This document shows positions 21,865 through 34,000 of a DNA stretch of 64,000 bases, in pieces (within the stretch, counting starts at the first letter, position 1; every line of letters begins with the position of its first letter). Origin of the DNA: Azolla caroliniana (lineage: Eukaryota; Polypodiophyta); contig JBHGNT010000015.1 in NCBI GenBank assembly GCA_043228905.1, forward strand, positions 496,001-560,000. Reading direction: 5' to 3'. Under the pieces are notes generated by a model that saw nothing but the letters and a program-made list of their open reading frames with translations, did no database searches and was not told the origin of the DNA. Made by a program: the position numbers and the translations under genes.

Positions 21865-22456
21865 TGTCGAGGTATTCCTCGTGGATGTGTGGAATGAGGC
21901 GGGGCCTCGGGAGAAGGGAAAGGACCCACTACGTGTGGGCGTAGATTCACAGGCACACGGCCCTTCGACACAAAGACGCGAGTGGGACACGACGCAGAGA
22001 GACACGAATGTATGTATATATATATTAACAAGGACAAACAACAAGAAGCACGAAGTCGGTTACAATCGAACAGGCCAGCGAACAGATGCCGATACCTGTT
22101 CGTAAACGCTCAGAAAGAAAGGAGTAGGTTGGAGGTGCTGCCGGAAGCACTCGGGCATTCCTCAGAGCAGCGCGAGCCTCCCGAAACCCTGCACAGAAAG
22201 AAGCTACGGAGTATGGAAGAGAGAGAAGCCTTCGGCCCACAACCCGACAGTACTTCGTCCTCTCCAACCGCGATTCACCACTCCTCGTCTCCCTCGTTTT
22301 ATGGGCAAGAAAGGAGCCGTTTCCCATTAACTTCCTACCTACCGAATCTATGTACCTAATTCTCTCTTATGTACTACATGAGACGCACGTGCATGAAGAG
22401 CCGGTTCCTACGCTCCGGTGCATCGATCCCGCTTGTGGACGGTTTTCTTCACGACA
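21865..22456 (-). repeat. Gypsy-minus-1 3' LTR
   Basis: 592 bp, ends TGTCG/CGACA. Its left end can form CGAGG-TATT-CCTCG. It is closely similar to the LTR at 57134-57664 plus 63031-63123 and shares termini with the solo LTR at 12589. Confidence 0.88.
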
Positions 22457-22529
22457 TCCGCCCCCACCTAACCGCGCATCCACCGGCATGCGCCAAATTG
22501 AGTTGGGACGGAGAAAACCGGTCCAGCCT

Positions 22530-23522
22530 TCATTCCCCGCCCGTCGGTTCTTCCTCGGTTTCAGATCGTTCATCGTCGTGGTACAGGTTAACCGGATCCG
22601 GCTCGTCGTCGCGACGCTTCTTGAACGATTTGATCCGCTTCCCAGCTACCGGTATCGCCATTCTCGTGCCGTCGAGCTCCGCCAGATGGTACGTCCCGTT
22701 GTCGTTGGCGCTTTGTACCACGTAAGGCCCGAACCACCTTCTTGCGAACTTCCGTGTCGCTCGGTGCTGGTTGTCGAGGCTGCTGTCGTAGACTAGCACC
22801 CAGTCGCCTTCCTCGATCTTCTTTGGTCGGAGCCGGTGCGTTCGGTCGAACCGGGCTTTGTTCCTCGTCCTTGCCACCCGAAGCTTTCCCGCAGCCTGCT
22901 CCACGTCCTCCGGTCTTCGCTCGAGCTGCCGTATGCGCGCCGCCAACAGTTCCTCCCGGCTCATCTCGTCTTTCCAGTCCATGGTTGCCCATGAGGAGAT
23001 CGTACGTTCCATCGGCATGATCGGCTTCTGCCCAAACATGAGCTCTGTCGGCATGAATACGGTTACCGAACAGTGCGTAGTTCGGTCCGCCCACAACGCG
23101 TAAGGCAGCAGCCGCGGCCAATTCCCGACTTGACCTCCGCATGCACAAACTAACGCCTTGACTATAGGTCCGTGTCCGTGCTCCACCTTCCCATTCGCCT
23201 CCGGATTGTACGCAGTGGTAAGCGAGAGCTTGACTCCTAGCCGGTCGAACAGCTCCTTGGCCTCTTCGGCATCCAACTCCCCACGATCAGCCACGATCTT
23301 CCTGACGCACCCGTACCGGCATATCACGTCCTCGATTAGGAACCGACATATGGCCGCGGTCGTTTTGTTCTGAAGGGCTCAGCCTTCCACCTAGTTCGTC
23401 AAATCTTCCCGAGCCAGGACCAGATACCGCATCTGTCCTACACCCATCGGCATCGTCACCAGATCTACCATCCATTTGAAGTGGATGGTCGGAGGGTACG
23501 TAGGGTGAAGCTCATCCCGATG
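22530..23522 (-). pseudogene. Gypsy-minus-1 integrase
   Basis: The segment 22530-23327 (265 residues) begins at ICRYGCVRKIVADRGELDA, which holds the second catalytic Asp region, then TAYNPEANGKVEHGHGP with the catalytic Glu, and a C-terminal region WFGPYVVQSANDNGTYHLAEL typical of gypsy integrases. Just upstream the reading has two stops (about 23376-23396), and another at 23520 separates it from the H2C2 finger at the end of the RT block. No chromodomain is seen after the C-terminal region. Confidence 0.82.
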
Positions 23523-25640
23523 TCAGACTATGGAGTGCATCTGACAGCTCTCGCAAGTTGTCATGAACCGTTGCACGTCCCGGTACAGTCCTGGCCACCA
23601 GTACTTCCTCTTTATCTTCTCGAACGTGGTCCACGTTCCACGGTGTCCAGCCCAAGGGCTGTCATGGTAGGCCGTCAGCAGCTCCTCCTGTTCTTCCTTC
23701 ATCGCCACCACCCGGAGCGGGACGCCGTTCCTCTTCTTCGGGTGCTTCCATAAGTATCCGTCCCGGAGAAAGAATCGGTATGTTTTCTTCCGGATCTGGT
23801 TGGCCTCGTCCCTCGTCCACGACGCATTCGGCGTCATTGTTCTCAAGAAACCACCGATCTGGAGCCACTCGCCGTCGTACTTGCTCTCGTCGAAGCCGTT
23901 AAGCGCCGGAGTGCTCGTCCCATCGGTCGTCACGTACGTTGCCTCGAAGAAGTCCACGCCGACTTCTTCGTCCTCCGAAACCATGCCGCCCTCGTCATCA
24001 AACCTCGCCCTTGAAAGCATGTCGGCCATGGCATTGTCCTTTCCGGAAATGTGTCGTATTTCCGGGTCCAGGGACTTGATGTATGCCATCCATCTGAGCA
24101 TCGCCAGGTCCGGTCTCGCGCATCCGGAAACCATGCCGAGAATTGGGAGGCAATCCGTCTCGATAATCACTTCTATCCCGATCAAGTAGTCTTTGTCGGC
24201 CTTTACTGCCGAAACGATACCCCAAAGTTCGCGTTTAACCTGGGCGTACCCTCGTTGTCGCTCACTGAGGACCTTCGTGCCGAATCGGATCGGGAACCGA
24301 ATGCCGTCCTCTTCTTCTTGGTTGACGACCCATCCGATCCCGGTCGGACTCGTATCCACCGTTATGTATACCGGGGTATCCTTCTCATAGACAGCTTTCC
24401 GGAGCGCCGGTGCTGCCGCAAGAGCTTCCTTCAGCTTCCGGACCGACTCCGTGTGCTCGTCTCGCCACTCGAATTTTCGTCCTTTCTTCAGCAACCCGTA
24501 TAGCGGCTCCGCAACGTGGGCGTAATGCGGGATCCATATGTGGTAGAATGTGCACGCCCCCAAGAACCTCCGAACTTCCGTAACCGAGCTACAGTCGGTC
24601 TTCATCACGGAGATGGCTTCTACTTTTGCCGGAGACGGCTTCCGGCCATATGGTCCGCATAGGTGTCCGACCACTAGGATTTCTGATTTCCCGAAGGCCG
24701 ATTTCTCCCCGGAGAAGGTGAGCCTCGCAACCTCTAGCCTTTGTAGCACCTTCTCGCAGTCGTCGATGTGTGTTACCACGAATCGCCGGCATCCGTCCGG
24801 CCCGAGTGTCTCGTCCTTCTCTTCCACCGGGCACCCCTTGATCGGGATGTCGTCTAGAAATGGCATGGTGATGTCCGGGATGCAATCCCTCAGTACCTTG
24901 TTCATTGCATTCACCATGTGGGCCACCGAGTTGGTCCCTCCTTGTGGCAGGGTACACATTCGCACTAGGCCGAGGGGAGTTCGCATCGTCGTAATGTCTC
25001 TGCTCTCCACGGCTAGCTGGAACTGGTCGTACCCCGACTACAGATCACCGACCGAGTAAATCGACCTTCCGGCGAAGGCTTTCTCGTGCCTTCCGAGCAT
25101 TCTCCGAAACCGGTCTTCCTCTGCCGGCAGTAGGAACCCGCCCCCACCGATTTTGAGCTCTCGGAGCGTCCCCTCGGTGAAGGTGTGTCCTATGCAGACT
25201 GGATCTCATAGACTGGGGTCCGACGCAACCCCTCTGATTCGGGACTCGCTGCCCTCCGGTAAGGGTGCCGCGACTGGCCTTACCTTCCGGTCCACCGTCT
25301 TGTACTTCGTGCTAACCCGGGCCGTCCGATCCGACCCGAGCCCCTGACTGAAGTTCGCGATGACTTCGTACATCTCTTCGGAACATACCAGTATCGTCCG
25401 GTCTTCGTTAAGGTCTTCTCCGGCTACCTCCCTCAGCATTCCCAAGGTGTCGTCGAAGGAGACCGCCTCCATGGCTCCGCTGACTTCCTCGTCCGGGCCG
25501 AGAACTCCGCACGCTCGAAGTCGCTCCTCCGCCCTTGCCCTTTCTCGGCCAACAATGCTGACTATCATACACCCTCCGTCGTTGGAGAAGAAAAATTTTC
25601 TACCTATCATACAAGGTTTCTTCGGTTTCCCGAGTGTCTG
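23523..25640 (-). pseudogene. Gypsy-minus-1 reverse transcriptase and RNase H, with fingers region deleted
   Basis: Contains RT palm motifs (VGDL-stop-SGYDQFQL, LPQGGTNSVAHMV, catalytic FLDDIPIKG), a gypsy RNase H (YITVDTSPTGIGW, RELWGIV, IETDCLPILGMV) and the integrase H2C2 finger (HDSPWAGHRG...CESCQ). The reading passes from RMLGRHEKAFAG directly to RSIYSVGDL. The usual RT fingers stretch, with its KKxGxxRxxxDxxxxN signature, is absent. Stops lie near 25040 (in the DLYSGYDQ motif) and at 25205. The enzyme would be inactive. Confidence 0.8.
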
Positions 25641-25673
25641 GACTGTCTCGGCCCCCCGCCTTGGTAACCCTCT

Positions 25674-26759
25674 CTAAAAATCCTCTCGGTTCTCGCCACT
25701 GAGGGATTCGCGGTTTCGCTCGTGGTTCGGCCGCACCGTCAGAAATTGGACCGAATGGCGACCATCCTGGCTTTTGACCCTCGCGTAGGCCGAACCGTTG
25801 TCCAGCACCTTGGTCTCCATTCGCGCCGCCGTGATGTATGGTTCCCCTAATATGACTGGGTGCGAGGACGTCTCCTGTACGAAGAAGTGTTGGTCAATCT
25901 CGACGTCGCCGATCTTGACTCGCACTTTCGGGCAGGCCCCGTGCAGTTCCTCGGTGGCGCGCGTCGCAGTCCGTATCTTCCACTCATGCTTGGTGTTGAT
26001 CGGCCACTTTCCCTTCTTATAGAAGTCCATGGACATCAGGTTTATTTCCGAACCGTGGTCCACCAGTGCCACCACGGGTTCCTGAACATCTCCGATCTTT
26101 ACCGGGGTCTCCGTGGTCGCTCGGGCCCAGTGTGGCCTCGAATAGTGGTTCTCCGCCCACTCATCTTCCAGCGCCAAGTCGTCGATGTGCGTCGTCCGCA
26201 CCTCCACCGGTCTTTCCGGTTCCGTCTCCGTCGACAGCCTCTTCCGCTTCACCAAGTCCACAATGGAGTCGTGGAACTCCTTCTTAGCGATCCCTAGCAC
26301 CTCCCGCAATGACAGCTCCACTTTGCTGTCGAGGATCCGTTCTTCTAGGACTTTTTGTAGGTCCGTGGTCCTTTCTATTTCCGTCCCCAGTCGGTATCCG
26401 CCCTTCCTGGGGTTATCTTGCGCACTGGACCCACCGGCATCGTTCCGTCGTTGCCCGAATCGGGTCTCGTATCGTTGTGAGGGACTGGCCGCTCCGGCTT
26501 TCCCTACTCGTTTGTCTTCTACCAGGGCCTTGTAGTTCCGGCAGGCGGCTTCCACGAAGCCCGTCTTCTTCTCAACCGGGTCGCTCCACCCGGTTATTTC
26601 CCGGACCCGTCTCTCAGCGCGGTCCGCTTCATCTTTCCTCAGCCGTGCGCCGGCGAGGCCTTCCAGCATTGCCGACCAAAATCCGTCTTCGCTCTCCTTT
26701 CGGGCCTCGCTGCCCCCGACCCGAATACCGGCCGACGCCGAGTAGTGGATGGCCTCCAC
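25674..26759 (-). pseudogene. Gypsy-minus-1 Gag C-terminus and aspartic protease
   Basis: An open stretch of 361 residues with a retropepsin-like motif VALVDHGSEINLM near its middle and the second motif HPVILGEPYI about 75 residues later. The active-site triad here is D-H-G, an atypical form of DTG/DSG. A stop at 25674 separates it from RT. It is probably the middle of a single Gag-Pol frame. Confidence 0.78.
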
Positions 26760-26879
26760 GTGTCGGGCCGCTGCCTATTCCATCAGTCCCTGCATACCTC
26801 CTCGCCCGTCGTTCCGGTTTAGGGCCCTTTTGGTATCGCCGGCGTGCACCTGGCTTTCCACTAGGTGCACCACCCGGTT

Positions 26880-27770
26880 CCTCAACGCCTCTGCGAAATT
26901 GCCGCAGTCCTTCCGAATGTGGCCGACCTCGTCGCACCACATGCACCTGTTCCCTGCTACCGGTCGTCGGTCACGAGCCGGTTCGCCGCCTTCCCTTCGA
27001 GTCTGGGCGATCTGGAGATCCTTTTTCGCTCACGTCAACTCCTCTAGCGCTGCTCCTCCGGACGAGTCATTGACCATGCCGATCGAAGCCAACCCGGTTT
27101 CGAGCCACTCCCGGGCTTCTGCCCTTCGCCCTTGCGGTGCTGGTTCAAGCCTCCTTGCTGTGACAGAGCCCGCACCGGCCGCCCCGTTATTAGCCCATTC
27201 TCGTCGTTTGTCGAAACGGCCACAGACTCTCTTAACCGCAGCCCAGTCGGTCGTCAGCTCGTCCTCGGTTTCCAGCAAGGAGCCGACTTGATCCCGGTCC
27301 CGCTTGTCCATCGACTTGACGAACAGTAGGACCCGGCTCGTATCCAGAATGGTTCGGTCAAGCGCCGAAAGGCGCGCAAAGCGTTCTTCGAACTCCCGGA
27401 GGAGTGCTGACGTGTTTCTTCCCTTGCCGGGGGACTCCACCCATTCCATGAAGTCCCGTTTCGAAAGCCGGAGCGCGTCGTCCAGCCCGTATTTTTCTAG
27501 GAGTCGGCCTTCGAACTCCTCCCAGGTACGGCTCTCCGCCCGTACCTCGAGCACCTCTGCATGGATGCTCGGCATCGCCACTCGAGGGAACCCGGCAAGA
27601 CGCCTCTCTTCCGGAATGTCCCGCATCAGCATTTCTGCCCCAGAGGACGCCAAATACTTCGTGGCATCCTTTCCGCTGAACCGGCCGATCGTACCGACGA
27701 CCGCCTCAATGGCTCTGTCGAGGGCGCCGGTGTCGCGAAAATACGACGAGGATACGCGAACTTGAGGCAG
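26880..27770 (-). pseudogene. Gypsy-minus-1 Gag
   Basis: The reading starts left of 27770 (VRVSSSYFRDTGALDRAIEA, FSGKDATKYL), continues as the 207-residue open stretch 27030-27653, then after a stop at 27030 gives the CCHC zinc knuckle CMWCDEVGHIRKDC (about 26907-26948). The capsid part aligns with the TR-GAG Gag at 16725-18446. No start codon is identified. Confidence 0.8.
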
Positions 27771-27803
27771 GACCCCGGGGCCTCCGACCGAAGGATAATC
27801 ACA

Positions 27804-29035
27804 TGTGTACGTTTATATTTTTAACAATTAACAAAAAGAAGAAATTTAAGAATTTTCATTAACAAAGGAAAAAGAAATTACAATATGTCCCAAGATTGGG
27901 ATTTAGAAGTTTTAGGTTTACTAAGATTAATAGAAAAGAAAAATTAGGGGTTTTGGTAGATATGGCTTTTGTAGGGAAGATTAGGATTAGGTTATATGAG
28001 TATTATGGCTTCCGTAGGGAAGATTAGGGTTTTTGAGTGTTATGGCTTCTCTAGGGAATTTTTTGGTTTATGAGAGTTATGGCTCCCTAAGATAAGGGAG
28101 TTGAGAAGGACAAGAAAAATTAAGATAATATGGAGAGTCTCCCCTAGTGTAGGAAAAAAAAATGGAATAAAAATGGAGTTCTCTCTTGATCATAGCCTTT
28201 TCACTTTTTGTTGCATGGCCTCTACTTTTAGTTGCCTAGCTTTTTCTTTTGGTTGCATGTGACTGTCCACATGACCTTTACTTTTTCCATGCACTCCCTT
28301 CTTTAGTTGCTTGCGTCCACATGGCCTTTACTTTAGTTCTCTTCACTTTACTTTAGTTTGTTGCATGATCCAATCTTTCGTCCGTCCGCGTCCAACATCG
28401 TCCGGTAGCCGGTTCCATTTTACTTGCCGGTCGGTTCCGGTTCCGATTTTGCTTGCCGACCGGTTCCGGTTTGCTTGCCGGTTCCGGTTCCGGTTTTGCT
28501 TGCCGGCCGGTTTCCGGTTTTGCCTTCCTATTCCGGTTCCAGTTTTGCTTGCCGGCCGGTTCCCGTTTGCTTGCCGGTTCCGATTTGCTTGCCAATTCCG
28601 GTTCCAGTTTTGCTTACCGGCCGATTTCCGGTTTTGCATACCCGTTCCGGTTCCGGTTTTGCTTACCGGCCCGTTTCCGGATTTGCTTACCGGACCCGTT
28701 CTCCGGATTTGCTTACCGGCCAGTTTCCGGTTTTAGGGATTTGGCCACCATCATCCATCAAGACAAAGTGGCCAAAGTTCTCTCAGCACAAATGAAAAAT
28801 GAGGGAGCTCAAGGTGTTTATATAGCCAGGGCCTTAACTTTCCTATCTATGTGGGATAGTTCTAATTTCTCTATCTAATCAAACTTCATTTTCCCATAAC
28901 TTGATATGTATTTCTCCATTTTGTATATAGTAAAATACATTTTGAAGCTCTTGAGTATATCCATCTTTCTATAGTAAGCTACTAATCTAATCTATAATAA
29001 TTATTTCATTATTTTTTTACCTAGTGTGTGAAGAT
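27804..29035. mobile_element. ~1.2-kb non-coding insertion in Gypsy-minus-1 leader (candidate solo LTR)
   Basis: Flanked by TCACA at 27799-27803 and 29036-29040. It starts TGTGTACG and ends TGTGAAGAT; if the right TCACA is counted in, the element is TG...CA (27804-29040), as for an LTR. The minus strand has a TATA-like CTATATAAACACC near 28820-28840. A GCCGG-rich minisatellite fills 28390-28740. No coding capacity is seen. Flanking sequences suggest a leader interrupted rather than joined by chance. Confidence 0.5.
28390..28740. repeat. Minisatellite of TTGCTTGCCGGTTCCGG-type units
   Basis: Irregular units of about 25-55 bp alternating TTTTGCTTGCCGG and (CCGGTTCCGG)-like strings. Open frames on both strands here (rich in PVPVL, ASKPEP and the like) are repeat artefacts. 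Confidence 0.85.
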
Positions 29036-29104
29036 TCACACGACACCGGTGCCCTTGCATGCGCTCAATATCCGATCCACGGCCGAAGCCATGGTCTCTG
29101 CAAG

Positions 29105-29449
29105 ATCCGACCCCCTCGACACAAAGACGCGAGTGGGACATGACGCAGAGAGACACGAATGTATGTATATATATATTAACAAGGACAAACAACAAGAAGC
29201 ACGAAGTCGGTTACAACCGAACAGGCCAGCGAATAGATGTTGATGCATGTTCGTAAACGCTCAAAAAGAAAGGAGTAGGTTGGAGGTGCTGCCGGAAGCA
29301 CTCGGGCATTCCTCAGAGCAGCGCGAGCCTCCCGAAACCCTGCACAGAAAGAAGCTACAGAGTATGGAAGAGAGAGAAGCCTTCGGCCCACAACCCGACA
29401 GCACTTCGTCCTCTCCAACCGCGATTCACCACTCCTCCTCGTCTCCCTC
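29105..29449 (-). repeat. Gypsy-minus-1 5' LTR fragment
   Basis: Matches 21962-22293 (CGACACAAAGACGCGAG to CTCGTCTCCCTC). It ends abruptly at 29449, where the Gypsy-plus leader begins. Confidence 0.82.
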
Positions 29450-29604
29450 CGACACCGGAAGTCGAAGAGGAGAGGCCTCCGTCACCAAAGGAAGAGGAAA
29501 AACAACCGACGACGGAAACTAATCGGGAAAGACCACCGACGCCGGAGAAAATTCCGAAACAAGCACCAACACTACCAACCCGCACACTGATACCGGACGA
29601 CGAC

Positions 29605-31070
29605 ATGCCGTTCCAGTACTCCAAGTATAGAGATGATCCGGACGTGGAAGCTCATGTGCACGCCTTTGAACAGACATGGGAAGCCAACCATGTGTTCCAG
29701 CGATTGACCCCGGAGGAAGAAGAACGCTCTAAGATAGCGGAATTTGGCGTCACATTGGAGGGACCGGCAGCAAGATGGCGCCGGACGCAGGACCCGTCTA
29801 CCATCAACACCTTTGCAAATTTAAAAGCTAAATTCTTGCATTTTTTTCAAAAGGAGGTGGACCAGACCGTAATGGTAGGCTTATTTTATACCATCTGGCA
29901 AGAGGCAGGGGAGAGCATTCCCCAATTTGTCATCCGGTTTCAACGGATGCATAGTCAGCTTGCCCGCGCACCCCCGGAAGAGGAATTACGGACTATATTC
30001 CTAAACGCGCTCCGGGAACCCCTACGCACGGTTTGCCCGGTAATCGACTTCCGCACAAGTACCATCGACCAGGTCATTGACCGGGTGAGAGATGAAAAAG
30101 ACAATCTCCTGGCTCACACTAGGAGCACTTCAACGGGCGTTACCGTCCGATGAAGACCTCCGGTTTCGGCAAGCAATACAATGCACAACTTGCTTGAATT
30201 CCGAACACTCGGCTCTAGAATGCACTATGAGGACGCAATGTGTAATCTGTCAATCCAAGAGCCATACGACGGATAGGTGCGAGTATAATCTATTGAACCG
30301 GCAAGCGCCGCCCGTCCGACAAATTGAGCCACGCAGCAGCCGGGATGAAGAAGACGAACGTTGGCGGCGAATGGACCGCGACCGACCGGCACAGGATGTC
30401 CGGTATGGCGATCGACGGGAAAATGATGTCCGGTACGGTGATCAGCGGGATAACTATGACCGGCATGATCGGTACCAGGATTACAATAGACGATACGAAC
30501 ATTACGACCGGGAGCACTCCCCCGGGTATCGTTAGCAACGGGAGGTATACGGCAGATATAACGGACAACCCCGTCAAGAGTACCGTAATAAGAAGAGCTA
30601 TAACAAAAAACGACATTTTAAAAAATGCGGCTATCCCCGGGATCCGGAACAAGGAGCTCCAAGCAGCCAACCGGTACAAAACCCCGCCCGTACCGTAGGA
30701 CCTGCCCCGGGTACAACAGACAATGCCGAATCTAGCAATACCCGGAAGGCCTACTGCTACTACTGCCGACAGGAAGGCCATTATAGTAACCAATGCCCGG
30801 TGAAGAGCTATGAAAAACGACCGGCGGTAAATATGGTAGTCCCTGAGGTGGCAGATCTGCAGCAGGTGACCACAAGGTCGAAGGGCATGGCCAAAGAATG
30901 GGAGACACAGGAGACCATCCGGAAACAAGCAACGGAATGGGTAAAGAAAGCAAACGAGCAGAATGTCACAGACTTACAGCGGCAAAAGGAGAACACCGCA
31001 GGGCTTGCCGGCGGTAGTCACTCCGAGAACGAGACATGGCAGGCGTTGCAAGAATGCTAGATTACGTTAC
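29605..31070 (+). pseudogene. Gypsy-plus Gag with three CCHC knuckles, frameshifted
   Basis: ATG at 29605 (MPFQYSKYRDDPDVEAHVHA). The capsid-like part (FEQTWEANHVF, RWRRTQDPSTINTF, FQKEVDQTV) is the retrotransposon Gag fold. After a shift near 30150 come knuckles CTTCLNSEHSALEC and CVICQSKSHTTDRC, then an RD/Y-rich low-complexity stretch, and after another shift the third knuckle CYYCRQEGHYSNQC (~30751-30792). The product would bind RNA in particles. At least two frameshifts are needed to read it through. Confidence 0.8.
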
Positions 31071-31093
31071 CACTAGGAAGACTCCTACAACTC

Positions 31094-34000
31094 GTGCCAA
31101 GATTCACGGAAGGACTGAAGACGGCCATGACGGCCATGACGGCAGGAGAACCATCACCGGCACCGGTACTCTTCTCGAATCTGGAGGAGGGACCAACGGT
31201 GGTGGACACCAGCAGTCTGGTAATCACTCCCATTGTAAAAGGGAAAGAACTCCCCGGCACAGTTATAGACGGAGGCTCTGGGGTAAATGTAATAAGCCTC
31301 CGGACGTGTGATGACCTAGGAATCCACGAGTGGGAGCCGTGTCCGTTCTGGTTGCGGATGGCCGATACAAGCTCAGTGCTGCCGACAGGATTAATACGGA
31401 AATTAGAAGTCACCATCGGCGGTCATACATTTCACATCTCGGTCGTAGTGCTACAATTACAGGCACAAGGCGCATACCCGCTATTGCTAGGGCGGCCATG
31501 GTTGAAAACGGCACATATCAAACAGAATTGGCGAAAAAATATAATTACCTTCCGGCGAGGAAAAGCCAAGGTACGGGTACCAACACAGCCAAGGACGAGC
31601 ACTGGCAAGGAATGTACACCGTTGTATGCGGAATGCGTCAACATGCTAGAAGGGTTAGCGGACGAAGAAGAAGCTCAGTACTTGCAGGAAAACCCGAAGA
31701 TCATACCCCTCTTCGAAATTGACATTGCTGAAGCAGTAGCACCATACTTACCGCAACCGGAAGAGGCTGAACCAGAACCGGATAAAGACGCAATCCGGGA
31801 GTTACGGCAAGCGCAGGAAGCGTTGGAACGGGAAATGGCCGTTTCACAGCACGTGAAAGCGTCGCAACTGGAAGAGGTGAACCTAGGCACCACGGACGAA
31901 GCAAAACCGGTGCACATCGCCAAGGAGATGAAGTCCGAAGACAAAACAGCGATGATAACACTTCTCACGGAATTTTGCGATGTGTTCGCTTGGTCATACG
32001 AAGATATGCGAGGACTCGACCCTCAGTTATACCAGCATCAAGTGCACTTGAGCAAGGACGCAAAACCAGTGGCACAAGACGGTACCGGATGAATCCTAAT
32101 TATGCCGCCAAAGTCAAGGAGGAAATCGACAAACTGCTAAGAGTTGGCTTTATCCGTCCAGTAAAGAAAGCAACATGGCTGAGCCCGATCGTAGTCGTAC
32201 CGAAGAAGAACAGAAAAATTCGAGTTTGCGTAGACTATCGGAAACTCAATGCGGCTACGGTAACGGATGTGTTTCCACTTCCATTCATAGATGGAGTGTT
32301 GGATGCCGTCGCCGGCCATGAGGTCTATAGCTTCCTAGACGAATTCAGCGGGTATAATCAGATCCGGATGCACCCCGACGACCAAGAGAAAACGGCATTC
32401 GTCACCGAATGGGGGGGTCTTTGTGGCCATGGTGATGATGTTCGGACTCAAAACGGCATCGGCAACATTTCAACGAATCATCATTTAAATCTTTGGTGAA
32501 TATATACCGGCTTTTATGCAGGTTTTCCTTGACGATTTCGCCGTCTATAGCTGGGAGGAGGACCATTTTCAACACCTCCGTCTTTGTCTAGAAAAGTGTA
32601 GAACGTACCGGCTAAGCTTGAATCCGGCAAAGTGTGTATTTGGCGTGTCCAGTGAAACTTTATTAGGACATATTGTGAGCTAGGAAGGTATTGCAGTTGA
32701 CCCGGACAAAGTGAAAGCCATATTAGAAGCACCGGCGCCGGCAACGGCAAAGGCATTAAGCCGGTTCTTAGGCCAGATCCAGTGGCACAGCCGGATGCTC
32801 CGATACTTGGCCGACCTGGCTACACCGTTGCATGCCGCCGTACATCGGACACCATTCCAGTGGACCGACATTGAGGATAGGGCGTATAAGGCCCTCAAGG
32901 TACTATTGTCGCAGGCACCAGTAGTGCAGCCTCCGGATTGGAGTAAAGAATTTCATGTGTTCGTGGACGCCTCCGACATCGCAATCCGACACCAGTTTCT
33001 GAGCACAGGATTGCCTCCGGAAGAGATGAATCGGGACGAACGGAAACGCCTGGCGGTGCAAAGCCGACATTTCTGCTTACTGCAAGACACACTGTACCAC
33101 AAGGGCGCGGACGGCATATGGAGACGGGCGGTGCGCAGCGATGAAAAGGAACTGATACTGAGGGAAGCCCACTGCGGAGTTGCCGGCGGTCACTATGCCG
33201 GAGATGCGACGGCCAGAAAAATATGACAAAGTGGCCTATGGTGGCCAACGACATTAAGAGATGCGGTACAGTACGCAAAAGAATGTGACCTATGCCAGAG
33301 AATGGGCCAGCCAACGGAGCAGGCTCGTATGCCACACCAGCCGGTACTACCACTCGAGCCATTCCAAAAGTGGGGGCTGGACTTTGTAGGACCGTTCAAG
33401 CCACCGGCAATGAGAACGGGTAATCGGTACGTTATCGTTGCTACAGATTACTGCACGAAATGGGTGGAGGCCAAAGCTTTACAGGATAACACCGCTGCGT
33501 CAACGGCGAAGTTTCTATATGAGTACATCTGGTGCCATTACGGATGCCCAATTGAATTAATAAGTGACCAAGGGGGGCACTTTCTAGGCCAAGTAGTGGA
33601 AAGCCTGACGACATTCTATGCCGTTGTCCACAAACGGAGCACACCTTACTATCCACAGGCGAACGGTTTAGCGGAATCAACAAACAAGACGCTCCAGAAT
33701 ATCCTCCGGAAGATCGTCAACGAAAACCGGATGGATTGGGACACAAAGCTACATAGCGCGCTTTGGGCATACCGGACGGCATACAAAACGAGCATCCGAA
33801 CAACACCGTTCCGGTTAGCGTTCGGACTAGAGGCGGTCATGCCGGTAGACTTCCAAGTACCTAGTTTATGGAGCCAGCTACGGGAACGGCTGAACGAGAA
33901 GGAGTCGGAGGCAATAAGGTTGACAGCGTTGTGTGAGCTCGAGGAACAACGACTGGCCAGCATCCTACATTTAGAATTGGAGCAACGGCGACGGAAAGCA

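Larger units (their letters stand above)
21865..29449 (-). mobile_element. Gypsy-minus-1: Ty3/gypsy element inserted in Gypsy-plus 5' LTR
   Basis: The left (3') LTR is 21865-22456 (TGTCGAGG...TTCACGACA), preceded in element sense by a purine tract GGTGGGGGCGGA. Coding on the minus strand gives gag (26880-27770), protease (25674-26759), RT/RNase H (23523-25640) and integrase (22530-23522). An insertion sits at 27804-29035. The right (5') LTR is only a fragment, ~29105-29449, lacking ~100 bp at its left side and ~250 bp at its right. A near relative occupies 57134-64000. Confidence 0.83.

Noticed and set aside
28311-28878. Several overlapping frames rich in PVPVLLAGRF-like or ASKPEP-like repeats
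   Set aside because: Products of the GCCGG minisatellite, open in all frames because the units lack stops.
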